A DNA stretch of 14,966 bases, taken from assembly GCA_025465385.1 (NCBI GenBank), contig JAODNG010000228.1:1-14966 (forward strand). Direction: 5' to 3'. The notes under the pieces are model-generated. The model was given only the letters and a program-made list of their open reading frames with translations. It searched no databases and was not told the origin of the DNA. The DNA is from Pseudonocardiales bacterium. Lineage in GTDB: Bacteria; Actinomycetota; Actinomycetes; Mycobacteriales; Pseudonocardiaceae. Made by a program: the position numbers and the translations under genes. The first letter of the stretch is position 1; every line of letters begins with the position of its first letter. Below, piece by piece: positions 13,305 through 14,966 of the stretch.

Positions 13305-14938
13305 CGAGCTGCCTCCTCGCCCAGGCGACGACGGATGACCACGTTGGTTCCGGTGTGGCTGTGATCGATACGCAGATCGTCGCTGCAGTTCCGCATGAAC
13401 ATCGTCCCGCGTCCTCGGTTCTCACCGCGGGGCGGCCGCCAACGGCCTGTATCTCGCACGGTGGCGAGTACATCGGGCATCTGGAGCTCTAGATGCACAC
13501 TCACGGTGCCACCACCGGGTCCATAGGCGTGTTCAACGGCATTGGTGGTTGCTTCACCGACTGCGACGAGCAGGTCAGCGGCCGCGCGCGGGGCGGCACC
13601 GACCGCCGATAGCCAGCGGCGCACCGCAAAGCGGATGTCCCTCAGTGACCATGGCAGCGCGGGCATGACGAGGTCTAACGGACCGATCTCGCCGCTGTCT
13701 TGGCGGCGCAACGCGAGTATCGCCACATCATCGCCAGGATGATCATCGCCCACCAGCCGGGCCATGACCTCCGCGCAGACTGAGTCGACCGGGCCAGCCA
13801 CGATCGATGCACACAGCCGCTCCAGGCCAACGTCCAGCGTGGTTTTTCGGCTTTCGACCAGGCCGTCAGTGTAGAAGCAGAGCAACGCACCCGGCACCAC
13901 ATTGATGGTCGTCGCCCGGCGTCTCAGTCCACCAGGCACACCGACCGGATGGTCGCTGGGCACGTCGAGTAGGACTGCAGGACGACCGGGCAGGGCAAGC
14001 ACCGGCGGAGGATGGCCCGCGGAGGACAGGTGCAGCCGATCAAATGATGGCTCGAACATAGCCAACAGCACCGTGGCCATCGTCTCGGGATCGAAGTGTT
14101 GTACCTGCTGGTCGAGTCTGCCCAGCACCTCGGCGGGATCACCGCCAAGCAGCGCATAGCCGCGCAACACGCTGCGCAGCCGACCCATCACGTCAGCGGC
14201 AACAAAGCCGCGCCCAACCACATCTCCGATCACAATGCACAACCAGCCGGAGGGAAGGGTGAAAACGTCATACCAATCGCCGCTGACTCCGCCATTCTCC
14301 GCGGGCACGTAGCGAGCCGCCAACTCAAGGCCCGGCACCACCGGCAGCCGCGCTGGCAGCAGGCTGCGTTGAAGCACCACCGCAGCGGCGCGATCGACCT
14401 CAGCGCGCCGGGATTGGGTCGCCAAAGCGACTCGGTCGGCCACGATCTGGAGCAGATTGACGTCGTCGTGGGTGAACCGGCGGGGGGCGAGTGTCCCGAC
14501 GTGAAGAACACCGATAACCGTCCCACTGATCAGCAGCGGGACCCCGAGTAGGGAACAGATCCCATGCTCCCGAAAGAACGGATAAATCACATTCGTGTGA
14601 TCGACCCGCTCAATGATCACTGGGCGCTTCTCCGCCGCGACGCGACCGGCGAAACCCTTCCCCATCGGGATGCGGATTCCCTGACGGACCACCGCTTCGA
14701 TTCCCCTGGCAGCGGTCGCGACAAGCTGCTGACAGGAAGAATCGAGCAGCAGCACGGTGGCTGTGTCGACCTCGAGGAGCTCGCGCACGCGGTCAAGCAG
14801 CTCGCCCAACAGGTCCTCGACGTCGAGGTGGGCGAGTGCGGCGTCGGTGACGGACTCGATCCGGCGCAATCGGTAGTCATCGGCGGCCGGCGTGTCACTC
14901 GGCTCGCCCGGCGTCGACACGATCAGAGCGTAACCCAC
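13301..14938 (-). CDS. GAF-PP2C(SpoIIE)-HATPase partner-switching protein
   Basis: 545 residues in three domains. A GAF sensor at about 25-178 includes GKGFAGRVAAEKRPVI and GVPLLISGTVIGVLHVG. A PP2C-type SpoIIE phosphatase follows at about 188-412, with metal Asp sites in VSGDWYD (Asp221), IGDVVGRGFVAADVM (Asp239) and HPGDDVAIL (about Asp403-404), plus FYTDGLVES. An RsbW-like HATPase at about 425-540 has the N-box VGEATTNAVEHAY, G1 RDTGRW and G2 RGRGTMFM. It therefore joins phosphatase and kinase/anti-sigma activities, as Rv1364c does in M. tuberculosis, but with STAS as a separate coupled gene. The GAF domain probably senses a ligand or redox state. The GTG start at 14938 sits only 28 nt from the window edge; GGAAGGA is about 17 nt before it, so GTG 14920 is less likely and the promoter lies outside. 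Confidence 0.93.
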   Translation of the reverse strand: MGYALIVSTPGEPSDTPAADDYRLRRIESVTDAALAHLDVEDLLGELLDRVRELLEVDTATVLLLDSSCQQLVATAARGIEAVVRQGIRIPMGKGFAGRVAAEKRPVIIERVDHTNVIYPFFREHGICSLLGVPLLISGTVIGVLHVGTLAPRRFTHDDVNLLQIVADRVALATQSRRAEVDRAAAVVLQRSLLPARLPVVPGLELAARYVPAENGGVSGDWYDVFTLPSGWLCIVIGDVVGRGFVAADVMGRLRSVLRGYALLGGDPAEVLGRLDQQVQHFDPETMATVLLAMFEPSFDRLHLSSAGHPPPVLALPGRPAVLLDVPSDHPVGVPGGLRRRATTINVVPGALLCFYTDGLVESRKTTLDVGLERLCASIVAGPVDSVCAEVMARLVGDDHPGDDVAILALRRQDSGEIGPLDLVMPALPWSLRDIRFAVRRWLSAVGAAPRAAADLLVAVGEATTNAVEHAYGPGGGTVSVHLELQMPDVLATVRDTGRWRPPRGENRGRGTMFMRNCSDDLRIDHSHTGTNVVIRRRLGEEAAR

Positions 14939-14966
14939 GTTCGGGTGAAACGGCGTCCTTCCCAGC

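Noticed and set aside
14939..14966. SigF-like GTTT...GGGTT motif before the GAF-PP2C-HATPase gene
   Set aside because: The spacer between GTTT and GGGTTA is only 11 nt, too short for the usual 15-17, and the second element overlaps the coding start.

Overview
The window looks like an accessory stretch of an actinobacterial chromosome, most likely an environmental Mycobacterium or a close relative. The reasons are high G+C coding DNA with GTG starts, mycobacterial-type IS256 and IS21 fragments, and a decayed remnant that closely resembles the C-terminal coiled coil of Wag31/DivIVA. Genus is inferred from family resemblance, not from any search.

Left part (1-5500): the 3' part of an IS256-family transposase enters at the left edge, followed by about 600 bp with no recognisable gene. 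A minus-strand lipoprotein gene follows. Next is a gene graveyard (about 2170-3340) holding a frameshifted Wag31/DivIVA-like C-terminus and remains of an FAD-dependent aromatic hydroxylase. Two intact, convergent genes of pyrimidine salvage come after: a uracil phosphoribosyltransferase of distinctly lower G+C, and an inosine/uridine-type nucleoside hydrolase. Together they could turn uridine into uracil and then UMP.

Middle (5500-9600): a frameshifted and truncated IS21-type istB lies just upstream of an intact PhzS-like flavoprotein monooxygenase. No other phenazine gene is visible. A 34-codon minus-strand reading frame for a single-pass membrane peptide and two strong inverted repeats lie in the next intergenic region. 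A STAS-domain protein and a cupin follow as a close pair, then the frameshifted C-terminal end of a short-chain dehydrogenase.

Right part (9600-14966), all on the minus strand: an ECF42-type sigma factor with a C-terminal TPR-like domain is translationally coupled to a YCII/DGPF protein, and a TGTCGA element sits upstream of the pair. Then come an alpha/beta hydrolase with an Asp nucleophile, a small unknown protein, and a two-gene partner-switching module. That module is a GAF-PP2C-HATPase protein overlapping by 4 nt with a single-domain STAS anti-sigma-factor antagonist.

I see no CRISPR array, rRNA, tRNA, or obvious defence or biosynthetic cluster. The most interesting items are the PP2C/kinase-STAS module with a second STAS gene 4 kb away, the ECF42 autoregulation candidate, the low-G+C salvage gene with a possible leaderless start, the membrane micro-ORF, and the density of pseudogenes. 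At least four protein remnants lie in under 7 kb.
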